Assembly: GCA_038182865.1 (NCBI GenBank)
Contig: CP116226.1
Span: forward strand, 4,030,001 to 4,094,000
DNA length: 64,000 nucleotides
Reading direction: 5' to 3'
Source of the DNA: Microbacterium enclense
GTDB taxonomy: Bacteria; Actinomycetota; Actinomycetes; Actinomycetales; Microbacteriaceae
Shown here one piece after another: positions 51,005 to 59,643 of this stretch; the stretch's first letter is position 1; each line of letters starts with the position of its first letter. Under the pieces are notes generated by a model. That model saw only the letters and a list, made by a program, of their open reading frames with translations, had not been told where the DNA came from and did not search any database. The translations under genes were made by a program, and so were the position numbers.

Positions 51005-51025
51005 CCGGGGCCGCTTCGGCCCCGG
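51005..51025 (-). terminator. hairpin terminator of the small membrane protein gene
   Basis: CCGGGGCCG / CGGCCCCGG, a nine-base perfect stem with loop CTT, lies five bases after the stop of the minus-strand gene that ends at 51031. Confidence 0.7.
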
Positions 51026-51030
51026 TCTCG

Positions 51031-51366
51031 TCAGTCGAGTCCGTCGGACGACACGGAGCAGCGGTAGGTCACGCCGTCGACGTAGTGGGTCCCCGGGCCC
51101 AGCTCGGCGCACTGGCCGATGATGTTCCCGAACACGACGACCAGGAGGATGACGACGGCGGTACCGACGAGCAGGAGTCCCGCACTGATGATGATGCCGA
51201 CGATTGCGGGGACGTTCTGATAGCCGGCCCTCTTGGACTGGACGAGGGCGACGATGGAGATGACGAGCCCGATCAGGCTCACCGGGACGGCGAGGATCAC
51301 GCCGATGATGCCGAGCGTCTTGCCCGGGTAGCTCGTCCCGCCCGGAACGGGTTGCGTGGTGGTCAT
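51031..51366 (-). CDS. small membrane protein (DUF4190-like)
   Basis: 111 residues. Pro-rich start, two hydrophobic helices (about 16-42 and 54-82) around the loop VQSKRAGYQN, then an outside tail with Cys86 and Cys105 (GQCAELGPGTHYVDG, YRCS). The helix-SK/RR-loop-helix layout is that of DUF4190 proteins. ATG at 51366 has GAGGAGAC upstream. The tail with two cysteines suggests a disulfide outside the cell. Function unknown. Confidence 0.75.
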   Translation of the reverse strand: MTTTQPVPGGTSYPGKTLGIIGVILAVPVSLIGLVISIVALVQSKRAGYQNVPAIVGIIISAGLLLVGTAVVILLVVVFGNIIGQCAELGPGTHYVDGVTYRCSVSSDGLD

Positions 51367-51430
51367 GACGGTCTCCTCTGCGCTCCGGGGTGATGTGCGG
51401 CGTCGACGGACCGGTCGCCCACATCGACCG

Positions 51431-51835
51431 TCATCTTCTGAGGCCCGCATCCATGAGCGCGACGCCGGCCACCCACACCGCGACGGCGACAGCCGCACCC
51501 GCGAGGGGAAGCCACCAGGCGAGCTTCCGACGCACGAGGCGGACGATCGTCCACACGACTGCCGCGAGGAAGACGACGGGGGGCGCGATCAACGCGATCA
51601 GCCAACCGATCGACATGAGGCCGGTGTCGCACCTGTCGCCGTAGCACCCGTCCGACATCATCGCGAAGAACAGAGAGACGAAGGCGAGCATCGCGAACCC
51701 GATGACACCCGCGATGAGCAGGATGACGGAAGCGGTCACGTCGGCCGTCCGCGCCCCGGAGCCGCGGGAGCCCGAATGAGGAGGCCGAACGCCCGGCACG
51801 TCCGGCTCGAAGCTCTGGGGCGGCGGCGTCGTCAT
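51431..51835 (-). CDS. small membrane protein, three predicted helices
   Basis: 134 residues, not recognised. A Pro/Ser-rich N-terminal 30 residues, then helices at about 33-60, 74-100 and 110-130. An outside loop between the first two has a Cys pair (DGCYGDRCDTG). It shares strand and general design with the gene 64 bases downstream and may form an operon with it. ATG at 51835. Confidence 0.7.
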   Translation of the reverse strand: MTTPPPQSFEPDVPGVRPPHSGSRGSGARTADVTASVILLIAGVIGFAMLAFVSLFFAMMSDGCYGDRCDTGLMSIGWLIALIAPPVVFLAAVVWTIVRLVRRKLAWWLPLAGAAVAVAVWVAGVALMDAGLRR

Positions 51836-52054
51836 GTGCCCATTGTCTGCGCATCGAAGTGCTTCGATGAAGTCGACGGCGGAACCGCCTGCGGCGATCC
51901 TTCTCTTCTGTTGCGCTCGATCGCCGGTGCGCACCCGCGCGGACGTCAGGGAACATGGCTGTCGAGCAGGTTTCGGCTGCCGCGTTCGCGTGACGCCGCA
52001 GAGCGTGGAACAGCCGACCATCTCGTCGCGTGAGCGGATCGATAGGGTGGGCGC

Positions 52055-52477
52055 ATGACGCGTGGACTGTTGGCCCTGTCTGCGGTCGCCCTGCTGTTGC
52101 TTACCGGATGCACCAGTTCGACACCGCAGGCCGATCCGACGAACAACGTGCCGACACCTTCTGCGGTCGCGACGACACCCGCCCCCACCTCGTCGGCCGG
52201 AGCGACGGCGAGTCCGTCGCCGCTGAACGACTCGGCCACGTTCATCGCAGAACTCCAGCCTCTCCTGGCGAGCTACGGTGTCGACCTGCCGGATGAGCAG
52301 ATCGAAGCCGCCGTCGAGTACACCTGCAGCCAGAAGGCCGCGGGGGCGGACCGCCTCTCGATCGAGGCTCTCCCTGCTGACAACCCCGCTCTCGCCGAAG
52401 AGACCGTCCCGGGACGCTCCAACGAGGTGGTCGTGAACATGTCCTGGGACTTCTTCTGCCCGTCGAGTGAGAACTAA
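52055..52477 (+). CDS. small lipoprotein
   Basis: 140 residues. Signal peptide with lipobox LLTGC (Cys19), then about 40 residues rich in Thr, Ser, Pro and Ala (a wall-spanning linker), and a small domain with two cysteines (EYTCSQKA, WDFFCPS) that may form a disulfide. No family recognised beyond generic actinobacterial lipoproteins with DUF732-like spacing. Leaderless ATG with TAGGGT six bases before it. Confidence 0.78.
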   Translation: MTRGLLALSAVALLLLTGCTSSTPQADPTNNVPTPSAVATTPAPTSSAGATASPSPLNDSATFIAELQPLLASYGVDLPDEQIEAAVEYTCSQKAAGADRLSIEALPADNPALAEETVPGRSNEVVVNMSWDFFCPSSEN

Positions 52478-52496
52478 CTGGTTCGCGCGGACGCGC

Positions 52497-52904
52497 TCAC
52501 GCGGAGATGTAGGCGTCGGCGAACTCGGGTCCCGGTGGCGTCGGCTGGATGACGTCGACAAGGACCCCGTCGGGGGCGGCGACGATGAAGTGGCGCTGCC
52601 CGAAGTCCTCGTCTCGCAGCGGAAGGACGATCTCCACTCCCGGGTTGCCCGCGAGGCGGGAATGCAGGGTGTCGACGTCGTCGACTTCCACATTCACGAC
52701 CACCCCCTGCGGAATCGCCCGGTACCCCGCCGGGATCGTCTGGTGGTCGTGAGCCAGGAGGGCCAGCTCGTACGCGTCGTGACGCAAGCTGATGTACCAG
52801 TCCGCCTCGAAGGTGGTCTCGAAGCCGAGCAGGTCGCGGTAGAAGGATGCCGCGGCGGCGACGTCGCGGGACAAGAGCACCGGGTAGACGCTGGTGACGG
52901 ACAT
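52497..52904 (-). CDS. VOC (glyoxalase/bleomycin-resistance) family protein
   Basis: 135 residues. Standard VOC pattern: VYPVLLSRDVAAAASFYRD, then LGFETTFEADWYISL, a second beta-alpha unit with NVEVDDVDTLHSRL and RHFIVAAPDGVLVDV. It is a small soluble enzyme or binding protein of unknown substrate. ATG at 52904 has AGGAG six bases upstream, and that ribosome site lies in the arm of an inverted repeat. Divergent from a TetR gene that probably controls it. Confidence 0.87.
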   Translation of the reverse strand: MSVTSVYPVLLSRDVAAAASFYRDLLGFETTFEADWYISLRHDAYELALLAHDHQTIPAGYRAIPQGVVVNVEVDDVDTLHSRLAGNPGVEIVLPLRDEDFGQRHFIVAAPDGVLVDVIQPTPPGPEFADAYISA

Positions 52905-52912
52905 GATGAACT

Positions 52913-52971
52913 CCTTTACGTACAATGAGAATGTAAACAGTCGCAGGATACCTACACAACGTACGTAAAGG
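52913..52971. promoter_or_regulatory. inverted-repeat operator between VOC and TetR genes
   Basis: CCTTTACGTAC (52913-52923) and GTACGTAAAGG (52961-52971) are perfect 11-base inverted repeats 37 bases apart. Each arm includes the ribosome site (AAAGG) of its gene. A further GTAAA at 52933-52937 gives a shorter half-site dyad with the left arm. TetR binding here would block both genes. Confidence 0.65.
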
Positions 52972-52979
52972 AAGGTCTG

Positions 52980-53558
52980 ATGCCTCGCGCCTCCGCCGCT
53001 GACGCCGCCCGGACAGCCCACCGCGTCCTCGGCTCAGCCACGTCGCTGTTCGCCGCCCGCGGCTTCGCCGACGTCTCGCTCGACGACGTGGCCCGCTCGG
53101 CAGAGGTCACCCGAGGAGCGGTCTATCACCACTACCGGAACAAGGCCGCACTCTTCACCGCGGTGGCCGCCCGACTCCAGGCCGAGATCGCCGCGGCCGT
53201 CGCCGCCGCAGCCGAGAACGCGGGACCCGACCCGAGTGATCAGCTCCGCGCAGGCTCGCACGCGTTCCTCGACACGATCACGTCCGGCGCCGCCGTGCAG
53301 GTTCTTCTCATCGATGCCCCCGCGGTGATCGGCTGGCGAGAGTGGCGGCGGCTCGATGAGGAGAACTCCGAAGCCCACCTCCGCGAGGCACTGCACGACG
53401 CGGGGGTGACCGACGATCTCCTCGGTGCGACCACCGCGCAGTTGTCCGGCGCGATGAACGAGCTCGCACTGTGGGTCGCCTCGCAAGACGCCGTGGAGCA
53501 CGCCCGCGCACGCGCTCACACGAGCCTGGACCGGATGCTGTCCGCCTACCTCTCGTGA
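52980..53558 (+). CDS. TetR-family transcriptional regulator
   Basis: 192 residues. HTH in residues 10-58 (VLGSATSLFAARGFADVSLD, EVTRGAVYHHYRNKAALF), the rest helical ligand domain. ATG at 52980 has AAAGGAAGG before it. It should bind the long inverted repeat in the intergenic region and repress itself and the VOC gene. The AcrR-like sequence suggests a drug or aldehyde-type inducer. Confidence 0.88.
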   Translation: MPRASAADAARTAHRVLGSATSLFAARGFADVSLDDVARSAEVTRGAVYHHYRNKAALFTAVAARLQAEIAAAVAAAAENAGPDPSDQLRAGSHAFLDTITSGAAVQVLLIDAPAVIGWREWRRLDEENSEAHLREALHDAGVTDDLLGATTAQLSGAMNELALWVASQDAVEHARARAHTSLDRMLSAYLS

Positions 53559-53571
53559 CGCCTCGAACGGC

Positions 53572-53997
53572 TCACCGATGAAGCTCACGGTAGTCGGCGA
53601 GATCCACCACTCCCTCGGCTGCTGCGGCGATGGCGGCGTCGCCGGCGACGAGCGCGTCAGCTTGCAGCAGGGCGACCGCCAGGTACTCGGCGAGCGAGAC
53701 ATCGTCCCAGTCCCCTCGCCGGGCGAGCTTCCACGCTGTCGCTCGAGACACCCGATCGCCCAGCAGACGGATCTTCAACGTCGCAAGCCCGTCGAGGTGA
53801 GCGCGCGCCTCCTCCTCGCTCAGTACTCCCGCTCGGAGGTCGCGGTACAGAAGAGAAAGAACATCGCTCCGCAGCACCGCGGGACCCACCAGTCGATGTC
53901 GTCGGCCGATACCGACATTGTCCCGGATGATTCGCAATGCCGTCACTGCATCGATCGCGAACCGTCGCTCATCTGAACCGCCCATCCGCTCATCCAA
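53572..53997 (-). CDS. PIN-domain-like protein (VapC-like), no antitoxin visible
   Basis: 141 residues. DAVTALRIIRDN near residue 15, LVGPAVLRSDVLSLLYRDLR, and DDVSLAEYLAVALLQADALV with GDAAIAAAAEG at the end follow the PIN fold, with acidic residues at the usual places (Asp16, an acid near residue 45, Asp100-101, Asp119). PIN toxins of the VapC type cut RNA. No VapB-like antitoxin frame is seen on either side. It converges on the TetR gene. The start may also be ATG at 53985, four codons later. Confidence 0.6.
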   Translation of the reverse strand: MDERMGGSDERRFAIDAVTALRIIRDNVGIGRRHRLVGPAVLRSDVLSLLYRDLRAGVLSEEEARAHLDGLATLKIRLLGDRVSRATAWKLARRGDWDDVSLAEYLAVALLQADALVAGDAAIAAAAEGVVDLADYRELHR

Positions 53998-54098
53998 TCG
54001 CCCTCACCGGACCGCTTCAAGCCATCTCGTGCGGCGCGGATGCTCGCGATCGCCATCCCCCGTCGACGTCCCCCCACCCGGTCCGCTTCGGACCGGAG

Positions 54099-55046
54099 TC
54101 ACGGCAGGCGCTCGGGTTCGCGCCGTGTCGGCCGGACCAGGCGCCCTTTCAGGCCCTGGCTGATGATGATCCCCAGGAGCACGAGGGCGGCGCCGACGGG
54201 CTCGTTCCACCGCAGGCGTTCGCCGAGGACGAGGATCCCCAACGTCACGCCCACGAGGGGCGTCAGATAGGTGACGGTCGAGGCGAGGGTGGCGCCCCAG
54301 ACCTGGATGACCCGGGTGTTCCAGATGTAGGCGACGCCCGTACCGACACCACCCAGCGCGAGGATGCTGGTGAGGACGGGCGCGGTCAGCTCGACAGGGG
54401 TCATGCCGGCGATGGGCATGATGGCGGCGGTGATGATCGCGGCGACGCCGATCTGCGAGGCGGCGATCGTCGTCGCGTCGTAGCCGTAGCCGCGCAGAAA
54501 GCGGCGGCTGTAGACGAACCCGAGCCCATAACACGTGGTGGCCCCCAGGCACGCCGCCTGCGCGAACAGCGAGGTCGTCCCGGCATCCGCTTTCTGCTGC
54601 GCGAACATCAGCCAGGGCGAGGCCACGATGACGATCCCGAGAGCCGCGATCACGACTCCGGCGGTGCGGGCGCGCGTCAGCCTCTCATCGGGGAGGACGG
54701 CGAGGGAGACCAGGAGGGTGGTGAGCGGGGTGGTGGCGTTGTAGATGCTCGACAGTCCCGAGTCGATGTGCTGCCCGGCCCAGGCGAAGAGAAGGAAGGG
54801 CGCCACGCACAGCAGCACGGCGATCACCGCCAGGTGCGCCCACACCCGCAGTCCGCGCGGCCAGCGCCGCCTACTCGCGGTCATGATGGCGGCGAGAACG
54901 AGCGCCCCGCACGCCAGTCGTCCGAACACGACCTGCACGGGCGAGAGTCCGTCGAGCGCGACCCTGATGAACAGGAAGCTCGCCCCCCACACCATCGCCA
55001 ACGCAGCGAACTGCACCGGCACCCATGCCCCACCTCTTTCAGCCAT
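54099..55046 (-). CDS. EamA/DMT-family transporter
   Basis: 315 residues with ten helices in two EamA repeats: first repeat with MVWGASFLFIRVAL and second with GATCYG-like helix start (GATTCYGLGFVYSRRF). PLVGVTLGILVLGE and the final GIIISQG are hallmark positions. Drug/metabolite superfamily exporter of the cytoplasmic membrane, substrate unknown. ATG at 55046 with GGAGGGCAG upstream. Divergent from a LysR gene, its likely regulator. Confidence 0.9.
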   Translation of the reverse strand: MAERGGAWVPVQFAALAMVWGASFLFIRVALDGLSPVQVVFGRLACGALVLAAIMTASRRRWPRGLRVWAHLAVIAVLLCVAPFLLFAWAGQHIDSGLSSIYNATTPLTTLLVSLAVLPDERLTRARTAGVVIAALGIVIVASPWLMFAQQKADAGTTSLFAQAACLGATTCYGLGFVYSRRFLRGYGYDATTIAASQIGVAAIITAAIMPIAGMTPVELTAPVLTSILALGGVGTGVAYIWNTRVIQVWGATLASTVTYLTPLVGVTLGILVLGERLRWNEPVGAALVLLGIIISQGLKGRLVRPTRREPERLP

Positions 55047-55162
55047 CTGCCCTCCTGGCCGTGTCTGCCGTTGCCCCTGGCCAGGTTCGACCCATTCAGG
55101 TCGATGACGCAAAGAGATTCTGTGCACGGCATGATGAAGGAAATGCATGTGAGAGGTGATCC

Positions 55163-56029
55163 ATGGGAGCGACGCTGAAGCAACTGCGGGTGTTCGTGGC
55201 ACTCGCAGAGGAAGGTGGCTTCGTTGCCGCGGGCGACGCACTGGGGCTGAGTCAGTCCTCGGTTTCGCACACACTCGCAACGCTCGAGCGACAGGTCGGC
55301 GCCTCCCTTTTGCATCGAGCGCCGTGCACCGTCACCGACGACGGTGCGCGGCTGCTGCCGCACGCGCGCGCCACCCTCGCGGCTGCCGACGCGTTCGAAG
55401 CCGCTACCCCGTCATCCGCCCCGGTGACAGGAATGGTCACTCTCGCGATCACCCCGACTGCCGGGTACCGCGTCGTGCCCGACCTGCTCGCGCGCTGGCG
55501 CGCCAAGGTCCCCGGCATCCGTATTCGCCTCCTGGAGGGCGACGACGTGGAGGTCGCGACCTGGCTCGAGACAGGTGCCGCCGATGCAGCCATCCTCATC
55601 AATCCCGACTCGACGGCCGAGCAGATCGTCGTGGCCCGCGACGAGTTCCGCGCCGTCACCCGCACCGACCACCCGCTCGTCAGCATGGCGCCGGTCGCGC
55701 TCGCCGACTTCCTCGACGACCCTCTCCTCGTGTCGACGGCAGGATGCGAACCGCAGATCATGGAGCTCGTCCGGCAGGTCGAGATCGCTTACGAACCGGC
55801 GCAGCGCGTTCGCGAATTGACCACCCTGATGGCCATGGTCGACGCGGGCCTCGGCATCACGATCATGCCGACCCTGGTTGATCCCCTGCTTCCCGCATCC
55901 CTCACGATGACGCCCCTCATCCACACCCTCACGCGCGAACTCGTGCTCACCGGGCCCCTCACCCGCCCGTGGCACCCCCGCGTACGCACGCTCTGCGGGA
56001 TCATCCGGACGGAAGAGAACGGACCCTGA
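55163..56029 (+). CDS. LysR-family transcriptional regulator
   Basis: 288 residues. N-terminal winged HTH (LKQLRVFVALAEEGGFVAAG, LGLSQSSVSHTLATLE), then a two-lobed substrate-binding domain (GMVTLAITPTAGYRVVPDLL onward). GAGAGGTG precedes the ATG at 55163. It is divergent from the EamA transporter gene, 116 bases between starts, the standard LysR-target layout, so it likely activates that gene with a small-molecule co-inducer. Confidence 0.9.
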   Translation: MGATLKQLRVFVALAEEGGFVAAGDALGLSQSSVSHTLATLERQVGASLLHRAPCTVTDDGARLLPHARATLAAADAFEAATPSSAPVTGMVTLAITPTAGYRVVPDLLARWRAKVPGIRIRLLEGDDVEVATWLETGAADAAILINPDSTAEQIVVARDEFRAVTRTDHPLVSMAPVALADFLDDPLLVSTAGCEPQIMELVRQVEIAYEPAQRVRELTTLMAMVDAGLGITIMPTLVDPLLPASLTMTPLIHTLTRELVLTGPLTRPWHPRVRTLCGIIRTEENGP

Positions 56030-56095
56030 CTCCCCCGACCGACCCGAGCAGACGCGTCGAAAAGCGTATGCCGACCTCCCGTCCAGCGTCCGCCC

Positions 56096-56470
56096 TCACG
56101 ACGTCGACCCGCGACGCCGTGTGCCGGCATCGGCGAGGAACTGCGTCAGCGCGTTCCTACTGGTACTCAGGCACGCGATCTTGGCATCCAGTTCGACGAT
56201 CTGATCGCGGACCATTCCCGCGAGGATGTCGTCGCACGCTCTGGTCCATGTGGTTGCGCCCGTCTGCCGGTCGAGGACGATCCTGATGAAGCGTGTGGGC
56301 ACACCCGCGCCGCTGAGGTCACGGATCACGCCGACCTGTTCCAGGTCGGCGTCGGTGTACTCGCGGTAGCCGTTGGGATGCCGCGCTGGACGCAGAAGCT
56401 CCTGCTCCTCGTAGTAGCGCAGCATCCTCGCCGCCACGCCGGTACGTCGCGACACCTCCCCGATCCGCAT
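56096..56470 (-). CDS. MerR-family transcriptional regulator
   Basis: 124 residues. MerR HTH (IGEVSRRTGVAARMLRYYEE, then LLRPARHPNGYREY) plus a dimerisation helix (about 80-115). Too short for a large ligand domain. No cysteine set for metals, only Cys79 and Cys100. ATG at 56470 with GAGGGAGGG upstream. The divergent MFS gene has a 20-bp -35/-10 spacing typical of MerR-activated promoters, so it is the probable target. Confidence 0.88.
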   Translation of the reverse strand: MRIGEVSRRTGVAARMLRYYEEQELLRPARHPNGYREYTDADLEQVGVIRDLSGAGVPTRFIRIVLDRQTGATTWTRACDDILAGMVRDQIVELDAKIACLSTSRNALTQFLADAGTRRRGSTS

Positions 56471-56501
56471 GCTCCGCCCTCCCTCGTGTTCCGTCGAGCG
56501 C

Positions 56502-56533
56502 TTGACCTTGACAGTGATGTGAATGTTTAGCGT
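56502..56533 (+). promoter_or_regulatory. MerR-type promoter with 20-bp spacer before the MFS gene
   Basis: TTGACC (56502-56507) and TAGCGT (56528-56533) are 20 bases apart, longer than the normal 17 and typical of MerR targets. A second TTGACA sits at 56508-56513. The -10 is six bases before the leaderless GTG at 56540. A MerR protein would untwist and activate this promoter. Confidence 0.6.
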
Positions 56534-56539
56534 ACAAGC

Positions 56540-57748
56540 GTGACCGCATCTCCCGCGCCCGAAGCCATCTCTCACGTGCCCGTCCGACGGACGTGGCCGA
56601 CGCTCGCGACGCTCACCGCGGCGACCTTCTGGACGGTGACCGCCGAGATGCTGCCGTCCGGTCTGATGCCCGCCATGAGCCGCGACCTCCGCGTCTCCGA
56701 GGGGACGATCGGCGTGCTGGTCAGCGCGTGGGCGGTGACCATCGCGATCGTCGGCGTCCCGCTCGTGCGTCTCACCTTGCGCGTGCCGCGGACAGTGCTG
56801 CTCATCGCCAGCCTCGCGGTGACCGCGCCCGCGAACCTCGTCACCGCGCTCGCCCCGGACTTCCCGGTGGCGCTCGCGGGCCGCGTCGTCACCGCGACGG
56901 CACACGGGCTGTTCTGGGCGGTGGTGGTCAGCTACGTGGCCACCATCGTGACACCGCAACGCGTGGGGCGCGCCCTGGCGATCGTGCTGGCGGGGCCCAC
57001 CCTCGCGGGCCTGGCGGGGTTGCCCGCCGCGGCGTTCATCGCGGAGCACGCCGGGTGGCGGTGGGTGTTCGCCGGGCTCTCGGCGATGCTCGCGCTGACA
57101 GCTCTCACGCTGTGGCTCATCCTGCCGCGCTCCCGACACGCAGACAGACGCGCCACCCCCGAGCCCGCCGGAAGGTGGGATCGCAGCGCCCGCGGTGTGG
57201 TGTTCGTCGCGGCCGGTGGCGGGCTCGTGCTCATCGGCCACTTCGCCGCGTTCACCTACGTCACCTCGCTCGTCACGGGCCTCGGCGACCTCGCGGCGGG
57301 CGCGATCCCCTCCGTGCTGCTGGCGCTCGGCGTGACCGGCGGCGCGGGTGTCCTGCTATCCGGCCTCGCCGCCGACCGCTTCCCGCGGGCGTCCCTCGTT
57401 TCCTCGTCCGCACTGATCGCGAGTGGGCTCGCGCTGCTGCTCGGGAGTCAGGGCCGCCCGCCCGTCTTCGTCGCCGGCGTCATCGCCTGGGGGTTCGCGA
57501 TCGGCGCCTTCCCACCGGTCCTGCAGGCGCAGGTGCTGAGGCTGTCCAGCCCCTCATTCCGCCCCCTCGCCGGCAGCGTCATCGTCACCGTCCTCAACCT
57601 CGGTGTCGCCGTCGGCGCCACCCTGGGCGGGCTCGTTCTCCCCCTCGGGTCGACCGCGCTCGTTCTGACCGCACTTCTGGCAGCGTCGACGGGGGCCCTG
57701 GCACTCGCCCTCAGCAGCACGAGGCTTGTACATTCCCTCCATGCCTGA
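56540..57748 (+). CDS. MFS efflux transporter, 12-TM (DHA1 type)
   Basis: 402 residues, 12 predicted helices. TFWTVTAEMLPSGLMPAMSR with an acidic residue in the first helix, motif C-like AGPTLAGLAGLPAAAF and the later LLSGLAADRFPR (motif A copy) mark AraJ/Cmr-type drug or sugar exporters. GTG start is leaderless. Regulated most likely by the divergent MerR protein. Substrate unknown. Confidence 0.9.
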   Translation: MTASPAPEAISHVPVRRTWPTLATLTAATFWTVTAEMLPSGLMPAMSRDLRVSEGTIGVLVSAWAVTIAIVGVPLVRLTLRVPRTVLLIASLAVTAPANLVTALAPDFPVALAGRVVTATAHGLFWAVVVSYVATIVTPQRVGRALAIVLAGPTLAGLAGLPAAAFIAEHAGWRWVFAGLSAMLALTALTLWLILPRSRHADRRATPEPAGRWDRSARGVVFVAAGGGLVLIGHFAAFTYVTSLVTGLGDLAAGAIPSVLLALGVTGGAGVLLSGLAADRFPRASLVSSSALIASGLALLLGSQGRPPVFVAGVIAWGFAIGAFPPVLQAQVLRLSSPSFRPLAGSVIVTVLNLGVAVGATLGGLVLPLGSTALVLTALLAASTGALALALSSTRLVHSLHA

Positions 57749-58352
57749 TCGTGAGAAGGCGAGCCCACCGATGCGCACCGTACGCCCCCTCGACGCCTCC
57801 ACCTGGGCGGCCTTCGAGGAACTGTGCGTGGCGAGCAACAGCTACCCGAGCGGATGCTGGTGCATCGGCTTCCACGAGGAGGGCACCACACGGGATGCCA
57901 CATGCAACCGTGAGCGGAAACACGCGCGCGTCGTCTCAGGAACGGCGCACGCGGCCCTGGTGCTCGACGACGGGCGTTGCATCGGATGGTGCCAGTACGG
58001 CCCCGCAACCGAGGTCGTCCGGATCAAGAATCGGAGACAGTACGACGCCTCGCAGGACGGGCCCCTCCCCGATTGGCGCATCGGGTGCGTCTACGCGCGG
58101 ACAGGGCATCGTCGACAGGGTGTCGCTGCGTTTGCTCTCGACGGCGCTCTGCGAATGATCGCCGCAGCAGGGGGCGGCAGGGTCGAGGGCTACCCCGAAC
58201 CGGCCGACGCCGTCCCCGCGGGATTCCTCTTCCACGGCGCGCTGTCCACCTTCGAGCGTGCGGGCTTCGTCCGCACCCGATCGATCGGCAAACACCGATG
58301 GGTCGTGACGAAGACGATCGAGCCCGCGTCGACCGCCATTCGCGGGCGCTGA
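57741..58352 (+). CDS. GNAT-family N-acetyltransferase
   Basis: 203 residues. ATG at 57741 is leaderless (TACATT six bases before) and overlaps the MFS gene end by eight bases; ATG 57771 is an alternative. Features: SGCWCIGFHEEG near residue 37, WCQYGPATEV, a GNAT motif A in RTGHRRQGVAAFALDGAL and the tail FLFHGALSTFERAGFVRT. It belongs to the same sub-family as the gene at 61404 (shared VEGYP and FE-AGF blocks). Substrate unknown. Confidence 0.85.
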   Translation: MPDREKASPPMRTVRPLDASTWAAFEELCVASNSYPSGCWCIGFHEEGTTRDATCNRERKHARVVSGTAHAALVLDDGRCIGWCQYGPATEVVRIKNRRQYDASQDGPLPDWRIGCVYARTGHRRQGVAAFALDGALRMIAAAGGGRVEGYPEPADAVPAGFLFHGALSTFERAGFVRTRSIGKHRWVVTKTIEPASTAIRGR

Positions 58353-58441
58353 GAGAGACGCTCTCGATCGGCTCGGGAGGTGGCTGCCCCTCCAGCCTTC
58401 GTCCACGCGCGCCCCAGCCACCCTCTGGATAGATTCGTGTC

Positions 58442-58747
58442 ATGACGCACGCGGTTCTCCAGTACACCTACGGCGATGACTACCTGGAATCTCGAGAGCA
58501 GTTCCGCTCGGCGCATCTGCTTCTCGCATGGGCTGCGGTCGACCGCGGGGAGCTGTTGCTCGGAGGCGCAGCCGGAACAGGGCCGTACGAAGGGCTGCTC
58601 GTCTTCCAGGGGGATGACGCGGTGCAGTCGGCGACCGCCTTCGCGTCGGCAGACCCGTACGTCACGTCGGGGCTGGTGAAATCGTGGACCGTCCGGCCGT
58701 GGGCCACCGTGGTCGGCGTCGACGCCGCGACGCCCCTTCGACCCTGA
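58442..58747 (+). CDS. YciI-like protein
   Basis: 101 residues. YciI/DGPF fold pattern: AVLQYTYGDDYLESREQFR with a His at AHLLLAW, GELLLGGAAGTGPYEGLLVF and ADPYVTSGLVKSWTVRPW. Family members are small dimeric proteins with a conserved His/Asp pair; role unsettled. Leaderless start (TAGATT six bases before the ATG). Confidence 0.88.
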   Translation: MTHAVLQYTYGDDYLESREQFRSAHLLLAWAAVDRGELLLGGAAGTGPYEGLLVFQGDDAVQSATAFASADPYVTSGLVKSWTVRPWATVVGVDAATPLRP

Positions 58748-58946
58748 CCGACGCGGGCGGTTGTCGCCCCGCGACCGATGGTCGTCAGTCGCTCACCGAG
58801 CGGGATCGTGGCCGTTGCGGGGAACCGGCGACCGCCACCGTGATGCGGCTCTCGGGCCCGAGGCAGCGCCGGCAGAACGACGAAGCCTTGACGACGATCG
58901 TTTCTCCTCGGGGCCATATCGTCGGGGGTGCAGCTACCGTGGAGCC

Positions 58947-59249
58947 ATGACTTTCGTGAACGTGGGAACGCTCGGGACTCGACCCGGTAAGAGGGACGAG
59001 GTCGTGGCGATCCTGACGCGTCGCAACCCCCAGCTGGAGGAAGCTGGTTGTCTGATGTACGAGGTCGGTATCAACGATGCCGTCCCCGACACCGTCTTCG
59101 TTGCCGAGCTCTGGACGTCTCCCGAAGCCCACCACGCCTCGCTGCAACTCGACTTCGTGCGCGCGGCCATCGCCGAGGCCATGCCGCTGTTGTCGGGCGA
59201 GATGAGCGGAAGCCGATTCGCCGTCTCGGGATCACCGCTGCGCGACTGA
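58947..59249 (+). CDS. antibiotic biosynthesis monooxygenase (ABM)-family protein
   Basis: 100 residues with the ferredoxin-like ABM fold: VNVGTLGTRPGKRDEVVAIL, AGCLMYEVGINDAVPDTVF and WTSPEAHHASLQLDFVRAAI. Such proteins are cofactor-free monooxygenases of quinols or are of unknown role. TACCGT lies six bases before the ATG (leaderless). Stands alone. Confidence 0.87.
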   Translation: MTFVNVGTLGTRPGKRDEVVAILTRRNPQLEEAGCLMYEVGINDAVPDTVFVAELWTSPEAHHASLQLDFVRAAIAEAMPLLSGEMSGSRFAVSGSPLRD

Positions 59250-59439
59250 ACCGCTGGCCGTGTCACGCAGCCAGGGCGTGGGCACCCCGGAGAAGGCGAC
59301 CGAGCTGACAGCTCCCCATTCGGCGCGAAGGTACGAAACCGTCGGCGCGCGGAGCGGGACGATGCGCGCGAACCGACCACACGACCGGGGACGCAAATCG
59401 ACCACGCCACGACCGACGAGGATTCCCTCGAATCTCGTC

Positions 59440-59620
59440 TGTCACCCCTCGCGGCGACAATCGCCTGCGCTCGCTGACGGAACAGCCTGCGTACGAGCAT
59501 GGGATGCGCCTCGAGCGCTTCCCGGGTGTCCGCGGCGCGCTCGAGCAGCTGGAAGTCACGCGCCGGCGCGGCGACGAACAGAGCCCGAACGCCGAGCGTG
59601 CGGGCGGGCGCCTGCGCGGG
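59440..59620 (-). other. coding-like stretch without an intact gene
   Basis: The 394-base gap between the ABM gene and the Tat-exported gene holds a minus-strand frame with coding-like codon bias: TLGVRALFVAAPARDFQLLE, then RAADTREALEAHPMLVRRLF. It begins and ends without a good start, and the downstream part turns to noncoding-like sequence. It may be a gene remnant; no family is recognised. Confidence 0.3.
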
Positions 59621-59643
59621 CGGTCGTCTTGGCGTGCGGTGGA

